From Methylotenera_A sp040387035 (GTDB lineage: Bacteria; Pseudomonadota; Gammaproteobacteria; Burkholderiales; Methylophilaceae): 21,194 nucleotides of DNA. The translations under genes and the position numbers were made by a program. Each line of letters opens with the position of its first letter. Position 1 is the first letter of the stretch. The DNA lies in contig JAZKEN010000099.1 in the NCBI GenBank assembly GCA_040387035.1, positions 1 to 21,194 on the forward strand, given 5' to 3'. The notes beneath the pieces were generated by a model that was not told the DNA's origin, did not search any database, and saw only the letters and a list, made by a program, of their open reading frames with translations. Positions 15,124-21,194 of this stretch are shown in pieces.

Positions 15124-15819
15124 TTATGTTTTTGTCATTCGGCCTTGATACAACACGGCACCCGTTGGCTGTCCGGTAGGTGAGCCGCCAACCGGCTCAA
15201 CACTCACTGCCAGCAAACCCGTTGCCATCAGTGGAATCACTTCTACAGGCACCTTAAATACATTATTGCCTTGCTGCGGTAATAAGCCCAAGGAAATCGG
15301 TTTGGATTTATCGGCTGGCACTAACCAAAGCTCAAATGCGTTATCCGCCTTTAACTGCAGGCTAGACAATGCAATGGCATTAATCGTCACATTAGTCGGC
15401 GATTTCTTGGTTTCGTTCAACAGCCAGCCAGCCTCTGATTGTGCAGTAGCCAGCAATGCCACTGCAGCCGGTTTACTATCAAGCATTGATTGCGGTGTTT
15501 GTATCACCAGCAAAGTAGCTAATCCCGCTGCCAATGCCGTCGATGCAAAAGCCCAGCTTTTCCACCAAACGCTGTGTTGAGCATTGTTGCGTTTAAAAAG
15601 TTGCGCCTCAATGTTTTTCCATACCTTATGAGGCGGGCTAACGGCTGGAACGGTATCCGCTAACAGGTGCACATGCGATTCCCACCAGTTAAGCGTTTGC
15701 GCCCACACGGGCTTTTGCCTGATCAACTGTTCGAAGCGCCTGCGCGCAGCGCCCCTCAGCGACCCTAAAATATATTCCGCCGATAACATATCGGCTAATT
15801 GCTTGTTGTCGTATCTCAT
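15124..15819 (-). CDS. Anti-sigma factor, RskA (anti-sigma-K) type
   Basis: 231-residue membrane-tethered regulator. The cytosolic N-terminus LADMLSAEYILGSLRGAARRRFEQLI (about 8-33) is the typical RskA anti-sigma region. One transmembrane helix follows at about 88-107, and the periplasmic C-terminal RskA domain has FELWLVPADKSKPISLGLLP and LLAVSVEPVGGSPTGQPTGAVLYQG. I place the start at 15819 rather than the upstream in-frame ATG at 15873. The 15819 ATG overlaps the sigma-factor TGA as ATGA and has a perfect AAGGAG Shine-Dalgarno at 15827-15832, while the longer start would lie inside the sigma gene with no such site. It should hold the sigma factor at the membrane until a signal releases it. 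No zinc-binding HxxxCxxC motif is visible, so it is not ChrR-like. Confidence 0.87.
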   Translation of the reverse strand: MRYDNKQLADMLSAEYILGSLRGAARRRFEQLIRQKPVWAQTLNWWESHVHLLADTVPAVSPPHKVWKNIEAQLFKRNNAQHSVWWKSWAFASTALAAGLATLLVIQTPQSMLDSKPAAVALLATAQSEAGWLLNETKKSPTNVTINAIALSSLQLKADNAFELWLVPADKSKPISLGLLPQQGNNVFKVPVEVIPLMATGLLAVSVEPVGGSPTGQPTGAVLYQGRMTKT

Positions 15820-16406
15820 GCAGACACTCCTTGCAGACAGCTTTTTAATGATTGCAATCCGCGCCTGATCCACGTTTTTACAGTGCCCAAAGGCTGTACC
15901 AAATGGCTGGCTAACTGTTCATGCGCCATGCCGTGAAAATAACTAAGCGCAATCGCTTGCCGTTGCAATGGCGCTAAACCGTTCATGCAGTTTAATAGCG
16001 CCTTGGATTCACTTAGCTCTGTGGCTTTTTCTAACGGGCCTAAATCGTCGGAAGCCCAATCATCCAGGCTTTCTTCATCTAATAATTGGCTTTCATGCGG
16101 CATTGACCGCAGCAAATCAAAGCATTTATTACGCACAATGGTGGTCATCCAGGTCATTACCGCCGCCTTTTCAGGGCGATAATTTTGTGCGTGGTGCCAG
16201 ATATTGATAAAGGCATCCTGCAACGCTTCCTCTGCCAGATCCCGGCGGTTGAGGATGCGCAGCGATAGCCCAAATAATTTAGAAGACGTTGCGTCATACA
16301 GTGCCTGGAAAGCTACCCGATCGCCTTGTCCGCTTAACGCGATTAAGTGAAATAGCTCTTCTGATGACTTTGCTGAAGATTTTACCGAAGATTTTATTAG
16401 CGCCAT
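15816..16406 (-). CDS. ECF RNA polymerase sigma factor (SigK-like)
   Basis: 196-residue sigma-70 family ECF factor. Region 2 runs from FQALYDATSSKLFGLSLRIL through RDLAEEALQDAFINIWHHA to AAVMTWMTTIVRNKCFDLLR (about 33-100). Region 4 is LAPLQRQAIALSYFHGMAHEQLASHL with a GTVKTWIRRGLQSLK recognition helix (about 145-190). It pairs with the overlapping RskA-type anti-sigma gene and is the first gene of the lipid cluster, so it most likely controls that cluster and itself. The N-terminus carries three tandem KSSx units not typical of the family. No Shine-Dalgarno is visible before the ATG. Confidence 0.9.
   Translation of the reverse strand: MALIKSSVKSSAKSSEELFHLIALSGQGDRVAFQALYDATSSKLFGLSLRILNRRDLAEEALQDAFINIWHHAQNYRPEKAAVMTWMTTIVRNKCFDLLRSMPHESQLLDEESLDDWASDDLGPLEKATELSESKALLNCMNGLAPLQRQAIALSYFHGMAHEQLASHLVQPLGTVKTWIRRGLQSLKSCLQGVSA
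16359..16394 (-). repeat. Three tandem 12-base repeats encoding KSSV-KSSA-KSSE
   Basis: Near the 5' end of the sigma gene, three imperfect 12-base units encode residues 5-16 as KSSV, KSSA and KSSE. The perfect core GAAGATTTTA occurs at 16375-16384 and 16387-16396 on the plus strand. This looks like slippage-prone expansion in a non-conserved N-terminal tail. Confidence 0.7.
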
Positions 16407-16410
16407 AATA

Positions 16411-16424
16411 ATTAACTTGTTAAG
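16411..16424. promoter_or_regulatory. Palindromic element upstream of the sigma gene
   Basis: TTAACTTGTTAA (16412-16423) is a perfect palindrome with a 2-base centre, lying 5-18 bases upstream of the sigma ATG. On the minus strand ACTTAACAAGTTA resembles ACTTAATAAATTA in the right arm of the inverted repeat at 15106-15119 (11 of 13 bases equal). It could be a shared operator, but AT-rich chance similarity is possible. Confidence 0.3.
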
Positions 16425-16499
16425 TAAAATTGGATACTACCTCAATTTTAATAACTGGTAAGCCGTCGGTTTATAAAATACATCAAACATATTAATTTT

Positions 16500-16539
16500 A
16501 ATCGCTCGCCTGGCAAATTTAGCTGACAGGCAAGCGATT
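16500..16539 (-). terminator. Hairpin downstream of the truncated haemoglobin gene
   Basis: AATCGCTCGCCTG (16500-16512) and CAGGCAAGCGATT (16527-16539) pair over 13 bases with a single non-Watson-Crick position (G-U in the minus-strand RNA) and a 14-base loop. It lies 12 bases past the haemoglobin stop and upstream of the sigma gene. The tail lacks a long U run, so termination may be weak. It should separate the haemoglobin transcript from the ECF operon. Confidence 0.65.
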
Positions 16540-16551
16540 GGCATGCCAATA

Positions 16552-17073
16552 TTATTCACCCGTTTTAGGAAATACCGGCGCTACAGCATCACCGGTGGTG
16601 GTTTCAATATCGCGATACATAGGCGCTAATTTAGCCAGCAACTTATTTTGCGCACTAAAAGGCACATTATGCTTATCCATCGCAAACTGGAATTGTTCCA
16701 CCAAGCCGTTAAAAGCAGCGCGATTGACTTTCATATTGGCATGCGATGCTTTCATGTCACGGCCCGGGTATTTGCAGCCGCCATTCATCAACTCGCACAT
16801 TTGCTCAACCAGCATGGCCTTGATGAACGTTTGCTTGTCGTTATCAAAAAAAGGTTTGGTACGCGGGTCGGCCACCAGGCCAATCATAAAGTCATCCATG
16901 ATCTTTACTAAGCCTTCTTTGCCACCAAAAGCTTCAAAAGTGGCTGTGCCTTGCATAGGCGTATTACCGAGGTTAGGATTTTGTGCATACACTTCAGCCA
17001 TTACCGGTTGTACAAGTAGCAAAGTGCTGGTTGCCAAAGCAGTGGCAAGCATTGTTTTAATATTGAAATACAT
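16552..17073 (-). CDS. Exported group 1 truncated haemoglobin
   Basis: 173 residues with a Sec signal peptide (hydrophobic 8-22, cleavage after VMA, about residue 26), so the haem protein should act in the periplasm. The globin part starts FEAFGGKEGLVKIMDDF (about 46-62), has ADPRTKPFF, and then KYPGRDMKASHANMKV with proximal His111. Two cysteines (93 and 100) frame ELMNGG and could form a disulfide. By alignment with group I globins the B10 position is Met63 instead of Tyr and E11 looks like Leu, so the usual NO-dioxygenase pocket is not conserved. Ligand and role are unknown; O2, NO, peroxide or redox sensing are options. A strong AGAGGA site at 17081-17086 precedes the ATG. The gene follows the DUF3034 gene by 47 bases and is probably co-transcribed with it. 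Confidence 0.85.
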   Translation of the reverse strand: MYFNIKTMLATALATSTLLLVQPVMAEVYAQNPNLGNTPMQGTATFEAFGGKEGLVKIMDDFMIGLVADPRTKPFFDNDKQTFIKAMLVEQMCELMNGGCKYPGRDMKASHANMKVNRAAFNGLVEQFQFAMDKHNVPFSAQNKLLAKLAPMYRDIETTTGDAVAPVFPKTGE

Positions 17074-17120
17074 GTTTTATTCCTCTTTAATTTGAAAGTG
17101 AGTTGAGACCAGCTGGCTTC

Positions 17121-18119
17121 TTAGAAACCAATTTGGGCCGATAAATAAACACCTTCCTGGTTGCCGTAGTCGGCGCCAACGGCTTTTACAGTGGCAATAT
17201 TGCCCAAGTTTACGTAAGCGGCCGTGAGTGAAATGTTTTTGCTAGGTGCATAAGCAATAAAGATATCAAATGCATCGTCTTCTTTCAGGTCGACAATATT
17301 CGCACCGCCAAATAACAAGTCATTTGCGGGGCTTCTTAAATTATCCGGTTTCATGCGGTATTCAGCACCAATGGCCAAATCTTTGCGTAGTAAATAAGCG
17401 GCAGAAACTTCCAACATCGGCTCATAGCTATTATTTTTGTCACCACCAAAACCCAATAATCCAAATTGGTTCGCTTTGGTGAAGCGCAAAGTGCCGTTTA
17501 AAAGCAGGTTTTTGTCTAAAAATAATTTAGTTGCAGCGATGTAAATATCCGTTCCATGGTCACTTTTTGCACCGACAACCGGGTTGTTTTTACCTTTGAT
17601 AAAATCGCCTTCATCATTTTCTTTATATTGCAGACCAACCGCGATTTGTGGCATCCAGGTATCCGCATCCAGCACGGCCTCGCCGGCGACACGCACTTTG
17701 ACACCCACAATCGTCTGCGTTAAATGGTCACGGCCAATCGGGTCTACGCCCAGCCCAGCGCTGACTTTGTTGCGCAGTTTGCCCAAGCTAAAGGATTGCT
17801 CAGCAACCGAAAACTCAACACGATCGAATAAGCCTACGCTAAAGCCATAAGTATTCAGGTTATAGTCGCCGGTTTTTACGTAGGTGTAATGCAGGTTGCC
17901 GCCTACTTCATTATTCGTGCCATAGCCGCCAATCGTTGCCCATGGCGTTAAGCCACCGCCAGCAGCACCTTCAACCTGTGAAACACCACCAGTTAATAAT
18001 AGTTTATTGCTATATGCCTGGTCTGCCGCCCAAGCGGCTGGCGAAAGCAGTGCGCTTAATACGCCGGCTGCTAGCAAGGTGCGCATGTGTTTTGTTGCAT
18101 TGATCTGAATAGTCTTCAT
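17121..18119 (-). CDS. DUF3034 family outer-membrane protein
   Basis: 332 residues with a signal peptide cleaved after SPAAWA (about residue 31). The mature part is a string of short amphipathic beta strands ending in a C-terminal Phe (LSAQIGF), as expected of a beta-barrel. The opening LLLTGGVSQVEGAAGGGLTPWATIGGYGT is the DUF3034 signature. The function is unknown. The start at 18119 is supported by AGGGA at 18125-18129. An internal Met12 is an alternative that would give a shorter, more typical signal peptide. It is the leading gene of a pair with the exported haemoglobin and diverges from the PQQ dehydrogenase, which suggests a shared condition of expression. Confidence 0.83.
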   Translation of the reverse strand: MKTIQINATKHMRTLLAAGVLSALLSPAAWAADQAYSNKLLLTGGVSQVEGAAGGGLTPWATIGGYGTNNEVGGNLHYTYVKTGDYNLNTYGFSVGLFDRVEFSVAEQSFSLGKLRNKVSAGLGVDPIGRDHLTQTIVGVKVRVAGEAVLDADTWMPQIAVGLQYKENDEGDFIKGKNNPVVGAKSDHGTDIYIAATKLFLDKNLLLNGTLRFTKANQFGLLGFGGDKNNSYEPMLEVSAAYLLRKDLAIGAEYRMKPDNLRSPANDLLFGGANIVDLKEDDAFDIFIAYAPSKNISLTAAYVNLGNIATVKAVGADYGNQEGVYLSAQIGF

Positions 18120-18166
18120 TTGAATCCCTAACGTCTAAAGTGGTTAATTCGCGGTGTGTCTGAGCT

Positions 18167-18197
18167 TTTATACGCAGGAATATCTTTTTAGATTCAA
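18167..18197 (-). promoter_or_regulatory. Possible promoter of the DUF3034-haemoglobin pair
   Basis: On the minus strand TTGAAT (18192-18197) and TATAAA (18167-18172) are separated by 19 bases, slightly longer than ideal, in the 160-base divergent spacer. It would leave a leader of about 40 bases. For the opposite gene, TGTATA occurs twice near 18240-18260 but with no well-spaced -35. Confidence 0.3.
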
Positions 18198-18279
18198 ATA
18201 ACTTTCTATAAATTAGCTGCAGCCGATTGAATTTTCTTGATGTATACTAATCTGTATATTTTTTTAAGCCACGATCCAT

Positions 18280-20058
18280 ATGAAAAACTACTTTTTAAAA
18301 TGCATTGCGCTTGTATTGCTGGTGTCACTACAAGCCTGCGTTGCTAACCAAAATAAATCTCAGCAAGCTGGTAATCAAGACTGGCCTAGCTTTGGACGCG
18401 ATTATTCCAGCCAGCGTTTTTCACCAAACGCACAAATCAATCAGCAGAATGTGAAAAACCTGGTGCAGGCATGGCAATACAAAAGCGGTGTAGTGGCCAG
18501 CTTTCAAACCACGCCAATCGTACAAAATGGCATCATGTACCTATCGTTGCCCTACAACCATGTAGCGGCGCTGGATGCTAAAACCGGTAAAGAACTATGG
18601 CGCTACACACACGACAGGCGCAAAGACTGGCAAATGTGCTGCGGGCCTGCCAACAGGGGCGTTGCGGTAGCGAATGGCAAAGTGTTTATCGGTACGGTTG
18701 ATGCACGCTTGATTGCGCTGAATGCACGCACAGGCGCAAAAGAGTGGGATATCGATGTGGTGGAAGCAGCCATTATCTCAGAAGGCCAGGATTCATTAAA
18801 TAAAGACGACCCGAATAGTGCACGCAAGGTTACAGGCGGCACCGGCATTGGCATCGCCATGGCGCCAGTGGTGTACAAAGGCAAAGTGATCGTGGGTATT
18901 ACCGGCGTGGGTTATGGCCTGCATATCGACAACCCAACCGCCGATGCGCCACTGGGTGCCGTGATTGGCGTAACAGGCCGCTTTGGCCGTCCTGGCTTTT
19001 TAGCTGCTTACGATGTGGAAAGTGGCAAACGCGCCTGGCAATTCGACACGATCCCGGCCACGGGTTGGGAAGGGCAGTTCACACAAAAAACGGCGGATGG
19101 CATTTTGCTTAACCGCGATGTGGCACAAGAAAAAATCGATGCAGCAAAATATGCAGACTCAGCCCGCTTTGGTGGCGGTTCCGCCTGGAGCACGCCGGCG
19201 ATAGACACCGCAAGTGATACGCTTTATTTCGGTACCGGCAATCCAAGCCCGCAAATGAACGATATATCTCGCCCTGGTGATAATCTGTATACCGTTTCAC
19301 TAGTGGCGCTGGATACCAATACCGGCAAGCTCAAGTGGCATTACCAGCAAGTACCGCATGATTTGTGGGGCTACGATCTAGCGAGCCCGCCGGTTTTATT
19401 TAACTACAATTTGAATGGCAAAAAAATCGCAGCAGTAGGGCAGGCCAGCAAAACCGGCTGGTTTTATATCCATAACAGGGCTACAGGTGAGCTGCTTAAA
19501 AAATCCGATGCCTTTGTGCCGCAAAAAAACCTGTTTCAAAAAGCTACTTTTGACGGCACCGTTGTCTACCCGGGTATTTTAGGCGGTTCAAATTGGTCAC
19601 CTGTGAGCGTGGATGAAGCCAATCAACGCGCTTTCGTGGCTGGTATTCATGCACCGATCAAATACACGCTACACGAAACACCCGGTAAAGATGGCAAGGC
19701 CCCGATTCGATATGCGGCCAGTGAACCTACGCAAGATCCGCGCTGGGGTTTGTTGTCGGCAATCGATTTAGGCACAGGCAAAATCGCTTGGCAAAATAAA
19801 ACCGCACAGCCACTGGTAGGCGGTGTGCTGGCAACGGCTGGTGGTCTATTATTTAGCGGTGAAGGCAATGGTAATTTTAATGGCTACAACAGCCAGTCCG
19901 GTGAGTTGCTATGGCAAACCAAATCGGAGTTTGGCGTAAACGCGCCACCGATTACCTACAGCATTGACGGCGTGCAGTATATTGCGGTTGCCAGTGGTGG
20001 TAATTCCATTTTTGGCTACAAGCAGGGCGATGCTGTATTGGTGTATCGTCTGCCCTGA
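18280..20058 (+). CDS. PQQ-dependent dehydrogenase, predicted lipoprotein
   Basis: 592-residue quinoprotein of the PQQ eight-bladed beta-propeller family, expected to oxidise an alcohol, aldose or related substrate in the periplasm. A lipobox SLQAC (lipidated Cys20, +2 Val) suggests anchoring in the outer membrane. Repeated tryptophan-docking motifs (for example ALDAKTGKELW, ALDTNTGKLKW, AIDLGTGKIAW) mark the blades. The vicinal disulfide is present as CC at 120-121, followed by GPANRG. GTGNPSP supplies the usual active-site Asn (321), and Lys391 matches the PQQ-contacting Lys of membrane glucose dehydrogenase. The segment HDLWGYDLASPP (360-371) has Gly364 where other family members have the catalytic Asp, with Asp366 two residues on. 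The metal-ligand Glu motif (GAE) reads TGVGYG. No cytochrome c domain is fused. The substrate is unknown. Confidence 0.85.
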   Translation: MKNYFLKCIALVLLVSLQACVANQNKSQQAGNQDWPSFGRDYSSQRFSPNAQINQQNVKNLVQAWQYKSGVVASFQTTPIVQNGIMYLSLPYNHVAALDAKTGKELWRYTHDRRKDWQMCCGPANRGVAVANGKVFIGTVDARLIALNARTGAKEWDIDVVEAAIISEGQDSLNKDDPNSARKVTGGTGIGIAMAPVVYKGKVIVGITGVGYGLHIDNPTADAPLGAVIGVTGRFGRPGFLAAYDVESGKRAWQFDTIPATGWEGQFTQKTADGILLNRDVAQEKIDAAKYADSARFGGGSAWSTPAIDTASDTLYFGTGNPSPQMNDISRPGDNLYTVSLVALDTNTGKLKWHYQQVPHDLWGYDLASPPVLFNYNLNGKKIAAVGQASKTGWFYIHNRATGELLKKSDAFVPQKNLFQKATFDGTVVYPGILGGSNWSPVSVDEANQRAFVAGIHAPIKYTLHETPGKDGKAPIRYAASEPTQDPRWGLLSAIDLGTGKIAWQNKTAQPLVGGVLATAGGLLFSGEGNGNFNGYNSQSGELLWQTKSEFGVNAPPITYSIDGVQYIAVASGGNSIFGYKQGDAVLVYRLP

Positions 20059-20718
20059 TTATTTTTTAAACTGAATGGTTAAACCCACCAAACGCGAAAC
20101 CGCGATGGTTAGGTACATAACGCTGGAAAAAATTTGCAATGAAGCAATCGCGCGTGCGGGGCTGGAGATTGGGATTACATCGCCAACGCCCGTGCCCGAT
20201 TGAATCGAAAAGCTCATAAACAACAGCTCTACCCAGCTGCGTGGATTGCTTGGGTTAATCGCTGCCAATAGGCTATTAGGATAAATCTGCTGGCAAACCG
20301 AGTAGGCCAGTGTAAAGCCCCACACCAGCAGGGTGAACGTAGCGCCCACTGCATACAATTCATCCAGCGTCACAATATCATCGGCAAACATCACCAATAG
20401 CATGCCCGCTGCGGCGTAAAAATACAGCAGGCTTTCAAAGCCATGCGCCCATACCAATAGCTGCGTTTGGCCGGCCAGCAGTGCCAGTAACGAAGTGCTA
20501 AGCGATAGCGTAATCAACGCGAAACCAACCCAGCTCGCCATCGGTGTGCGATACACCACCCAAACCGCTAATATCGGTACTATCAAACCCAGGCAATTGA
20601 AAATAAGCAGGCTGGTTTTTGAGTCGGTCATAAATCCATAAAACAGGATACTTAACAATTGCACGGCAAGCAGCATGGCAAACGGGTAGCGTTTTATAAA
20701 TTCAATGGATCTGTGCAT
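20059..20718 (-). CDS. Six-TM ion channel (potassium channel family) with unusual filter
   Basis: 219 residues with hydrophobic segments near 12-29, 37-56, 62-82, 88-111 and 123-143, a pore loop at 164-182, and a final helix at 190-214. The pore loop reads MSFSIQSGTGVGDVIPISSPARA. The placement matches TTVGYGDIVP of bacterial K+ channels, but the filter is GTGVGD instead of TVGYGD, so K+ selectivity is uncertain. The S4-like region lacks a row of arginines, so voltage gating is unlikely. A possible AGGAA ribosome site lies about 10 bases before the start. The stop codon directly abuts the stop of the PQQ dehydrogenase on the other strand. Confidence 0.75.
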   Translation of the reverse strand: MHRSIEFIKRYPFAMLLAVQLLSILFYGFMTDSKTSLLIFNCLGLIVPILAVWVVYRTPMASWVGFALITLSLSTSLLALLAGQTQLLVWAHGFESLLYFYAAAGMLLVMFADDIVTLDELYAVGATFTLLVWGFTLAYSVCQQIYPNSLLAAINPSNPRSWVELLFMSFSIQSGTGVGDVIPISSPARAIASLQIFSSVMYLTIAVSRLVGLTIQFKK

Positions 20719-20848
20719 GCGTGATAGTTCCTGGTAACTGTGTGGATGATTGGGTTCAATTGTAAGTCCATGGGCACGATTAGGCGAATATTTTCAACAT
20801 TATTAAGGCGGATTATAGATTAATGATGGAAATACTTTACTTTTTAAA

Positions 20849-20863
20849 TAAGAACTATTATCA
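20849..20863. promoter_or_regulatory. Possible Fur box / -10 region in the divergent spacer
   Basis: TAAGAACTATTATCA matches 11 of the 14 specified positions of the 7-1-7 Fur consensus TGATAATnATTATCA, with a perfect right half. It overlaps a possible -10 (TATTAT at 20856-20861) about 30 bases upstream of the small gene at 20894. The region is AT-rich, so chance similarity is not excluded. Confidence 0.35.
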
Positions 20864-20893
20864 TTTGCATTAACATTAAAACCGAGTAAGCCC

Positions 20894-21193
20894 ATGCAAC
20901 TTCATATGCCTAATGCGATAAAGCATAGCGTGTTATTTGACCCGGATCTACCCACAGCCAAAGACGTGCTGTCTGCTATCTGCTGCGTGGCTACGCACTA
21001 CGCTATCAAGCCATCTTTTGATTTGGCAAAGCTGGCAGCAGATTTATCGCTAAAGCTAACGGCGCCAGAATATGCGGATAGCCCGCTATCAAAAGAAATT
21101 GCCAAGCGCTTGCTCAACCAATGGTCGGAAATTGTCGATGAGCATCAATCACTGGAAGTGAAAGTACTGCCGGCACACGAAACATTGCAATAA
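20894..21193 (+). CDS. Small hypothetical protein
   Basis: 99 residues, not recognised. No signal peptide or membrane helix is apparent. The composition suggests a helical soluble protein: AKDVLSAICCVATHYAI, LAKLAADLSLKL and LSKEIAKRLLNQWSEIVDEHQ would each form an amphipathic helix. A CC pair occurs at 29-30. The first ATG (20894) is chosen because GAG stands 7 bases upstream; the Met at codon 5 is an alternative. A Fur-like site upstream suggests, weakly, iron-dependent expression. The stop is one base from the window end, so downstream partners are not visible. Confidence 0.6.
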   Translation: MQLHMPNAIKHSVLFDPDLPTAKDVLSAICCVATHYAIKPSFDLAKLAADLSLKLTAPEYADSPLSKEIAKRLLNQWSEIVDEHQSLEVKVLPAHETLQ

Positions 21194-21194
21194 G

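Noticed and set aside
15820..15873. Upstream ATG extending the anti-sigma factor by 18 residues
   Set aside because: The extension lies inside the sigma gene, while the ATG at 15819 overlaps the sigma stop as ATGA and has a perfect AAGGAG seven bases upstream.
15816..15873. ChrR-type zinc anti-sigma factor
   Set aside because: The gene neighbourhood recalls RpoE-ChrR clusters, but the protein has no HxxxCxxC motif or cupin domain and has an RskA domain with a TM helix instead.
16538..17095. 185-codon plus-strand ORF
   Set aside because: It is the antisense of the exported truncated haemoglobin, which has a signal peptide, globin motifs and a strong ribosome site. The plus-strand product has no recognisable features.
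1..21194. CRISPR arrays, tRNA or rRNA genes, insertion sequences, prophage
   Set aside because: No regularly spaced repeats, cloverleaf-like segments, transposase or integrase motifs were seen on either strand. This was by reading, not by a covariance-model search.

Overview
The window reads as a draft-assembly fragment of a betaproteobacterium. Type IV pilus genes, an ECF-regulated cyclopropane-synthase-type lipid cluster, a DUF3034 outer-membrane protein, a PQQ dehydrogenase and moderate GC would suit a Methylophilaceae-like methylotroph. That placement is inference from gene content, not a phylogenetic result. A run of 100 Ns (4087-4186) marks an assembly gap inside one gene. No rRNA, tRNA, CRISPR array, insertion sequence or phage gene was seen. 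Coding density is very high: no gene-free stretch exceeds about 175 bases.

Left part (1-7024): a succinyldiaminopimelate aminotransferase (dapC, cut by the left edge) diverges from an EamA/DMT permease. The permease converges, through a shared hairpin terminator, on the type IV pilus retraction ATPase gene pilU. Upstream of pilU on the minus strand are a TPR/O-GlcNAc-transferase-like (GT41) protein broken by the assembly gap, then the two halves of the tRNA wobble-uridine enzyme MnmC as separate genes (FAD oxidoreductase and methyltransferase).

Central part (7122-16406): eleven minus-strand genes, mostly separated by 2-27 bases, form what looks like one lipid-remodelling operon. In transcription order: ECF sigma factor, RskA-type anti-sigma factor, CFA-like methyltransferase 2, DUF2878 membrane protein, DUF1295 membrane reductase/methyltransferase-like protein, DUF6134-like exported protein, lipocalin lipoprotein, fatty acid desaturase, FAD oxidoreductase, DUF1365 protein and CFA-like methyltransferase 1. 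It holds two SAM-dependent fatty-acyl methyltransferases of different type, a desaturase, a flavin oxidoreductase and envelope lipid-binding proteins under a membrane-tethered regulator. This suggests stress-induced modification of phospholipid acyl chains (cyclopropane, methyl-branched or furan fatty acids). It is the most interesting system here. An AT-rich inverted repeat separates the regulatory pair from the structural genes.

Right part (16552-21193): an exported truncated haemoglobin and a DUF3034 outer-membrane protein are co-directional and diverge from a PQQ-dependent dehydrogenase predicted to be a lipoprotein. In that enzyme a glycine occupies the usual catalytic aspartate position. 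It abuts, tail to tail with no spacer, a six-TM ion channel with a non-canonical selectivity filter. Last comes a small unrecognised protein preceded by a possible Fur box.
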